64,000 nucleotides of DNA. Source: a virus. The DNA lies in IMG/VR virus record IMGVR_UViG_3300018426_001942, positions 87,965 to 151,964 of that record; one strand, 5' to 3'. The notes below the pieces were generated by a model. The model made no database searches. It worked only from the letters and a program-made list of their open reading frames with translations, and was not told the DNA's origin. Shown here in pieces: positions 63,251 to 64,000 of the stretch. The stretch's first letter is position 1, and each line of letters begins with the position of its first letter. The position numbers were made by a program, and so were the translations under genes.

Positions 63251-63700
63251 ATGGAGTGGACTTATAAAGGCAAAAAAATTGAAACCATACCAGAAGAATT
63301 TGAAGGCTTCGTATATCTAATAACGAATAAAAAAACAGGGCAAAAATATATAGGCAAAAAACTAGCAAAGTTTAAAACTACAAAGCCACCTCTTAAAGGC
63401 AAAAAGAATAAACGTAGAGGCTATAAAGAAAGCGACTGGAAAACCTATTGGGGTAGTTCTGATAGATTAAATGCAGACGTTAAAGCACTAGGCGAAAAAA
63501 ACTTTACAAGAGAAATATTATACCTATGCAGAGGCAGGGGCGAAATGTCCTACATTGAGGCAAGAGAGCAATTTGACCGCCGTGTATTAGAGAGCGACGA
63601 GTATTACAATGGAATTATTAATGTTAGAGTTGGCGGTTCCGATAAATTGCGCAAGGCTTTGCTAGAACACACCATCAAGGCAAAACAATCCAACACCTAA
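63251..63700 (+). CDS. SegE-like GIY-YIG endonuclease
   Basis: The 149-residue protein has FVYLITNKKTGQKYIGKK (19-36), a GIY-YIG core. The lysine-rich segment KKNKRRGYKESDWKTYWGSS and EAREQF with a candidate catalytic glutamate follow. This is the arrangement of Seg-type freestanding homing endonucleases of T4-like phages. It would cut DNA of related phages and spread itself; no intron is visible around it. No strong Shine-Dalgarno lies outside the hairpin at 63237-63248. Confidence 0.75.
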   Translation: MEWTYKGKKIETIPEEFEGFVYLITNKKTGQKYIGKKLAKFKTTKPPLKGKKNKRRGYKESDWKTYWGSSDRLNADVKALGEKNFTREILYLCRGRGEMSYIEAREQFDRRVLESDEYYNGIINVRVGGSDKLRKALLEHTIKAKQSNT

Positions 63701-64000
63701 GGTTGGCGGGCCAGTTTGAAAATACCGCTGTGGAAAAAGCATCCTTGATCGGAGCACACGTAACATACTGATTGACACACCAGAGTGTGGAAGCCATCAA
63801 ACAAATTGGGCTCACTAGTTGGTATAGATAGATTGTTGGCTGTCGAAAAACTGTACATTACACATAAAAACCCCTTAGCACTAGGAACGAAGCGGGGGAT
63901 AATGTACTGTATAGAAAGCATAAAAGCGTTTTACGCACTCTATATAGTACATGATGTCGACGTAGGTTGGGAAAGGTCAGAGCCCATTGTGTAGCAGATA
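63701..64000. other. 300-bp region without a supported gene, inverted repeats
   Basis: No convincing gene is seen. A 30-codon frame from ATG 63902 follows GGGGGAT but has no other support. The region has several inverted repeats: CCAAC/GTTGG flanking the nuclease stop (63690-63706), CACAC/GTGTG with a CAGA loop (63776-63789), and the large pair described at 63853-63907. No tRNA cloverleaf was found by eye on either strand. Confidence 0.5.
63853..63907 (-). terminator. Nested inverted repeat, possible minus-strand terminator
   Basis: GTACATTA (63853-63860) pairs with TAATGTAC (63900-63907), and inside it CCCC (63871-63874) pairs with GGGG (63894-63897). On the minus strand the inner GGGG is followed by TTTTT, so it could stop leftward transcripts from beyond the window. 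The loop of about 19 bases is long for a simple terminator; a structured RNA is possible. Confidence 0.35.

Noticed and set aside
63697-63921. 74-codon minus-strand frame opposite the noncoding region
   Set aside because: No ribosome binding site, crosses the same hairpins and looks random in composition.
63785-63994. 69-codon plus-strand frame starting with GTG
   Set aside because: It crosses the nested inverted repeat, has no recognisable motif and no good start; only a 30-codon tail from ATG 63902 has a purine-rich sequence before it. Not supported.
63701-64000. tRNA gene
   Set aside because: Checked both strands for a T-loop consensus with a paired acceptor stem; none found by eye. tRNAscan-SE would settle it.

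Overview
The window is an AT-rich segment of a T4-like contractile-tailed phage (marine, pelagiphage- or cyanophage-type myovirus by gene content). Supporting evidence is the set of T4 core homologues: baseplate genes gp48, gp53, gp5, gp25 and gp6, the recombination nuclease pair gp47/gp46, and a gp55-type late sigma factor. The genes are densely packed, with start/stop overlaps almost everywhere. No tRNA, rRNA, CRISPR array or insertion sequence was seen. The host cannot be read from this sequence.

Layout. (a) 1-268, minus: 5' part of a possible 2-oxoglutarate oxygenase, cut by the window edge. (b) 337-4143, plus: a radical SAM protein, a miniature APH-like kinase and two tandem paralogous beta-propeller proteins. 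(c) 4108-21802, minus: an unbroken 19-gene operon with five more radical SAM proteins, a 2OG-Fe(II) oxygenase, two methyltransferases, a short UDP-glucose/GDP-mannose dehydrogenase, a GDP-mannose 3,5-epimerase and seven glycosyltransferase-like proteins. It starts at a perfect sigma70 promoter (TTGACA, 17 bp, TATAAT). (d) 21853-59250, minus: the virion module, from gp48, gp53, an M15-peptidase hub protein, a gp5-like hub with a lambda-R-like lytic domain, gp25, gp6 and a 5005-residue giant protein to three tail fibre paralogues and two modular adhesins. (e) 59331-63700, plus: gp55, gp47, gp46, a small basic protein and a SegE-like GIY-YIG nuclease. (f) 63701-64000: noncoding, with inverted repeats.

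Regulation visible in the sequence. Early-type sigma70 promoters precede the 19-gene operon, gp55 and gp47, and one lies inside the operon. A shared NNTAAATA box, like the T4 late promoter TATAAATA, sits about 18-37 bases upstream of gp48, gp6 and several fibre genes. The gp48/gp55 intergenic region carries a late-type box and an early promoter abutting head to head.

The most unusual part is the 21-kb carbohydrate/radical-SAM block. A reasonable model, by inference, is that the phage makes or remodels a surface glycan (host envelope or virion). GDP-L-galactose from the epimerase could feed the three GT10-like transferases. The radical SAM enzymes, methyltransferases and oxygenase would tailor sugars or peptides. 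The substrates are not determined by the sequence.
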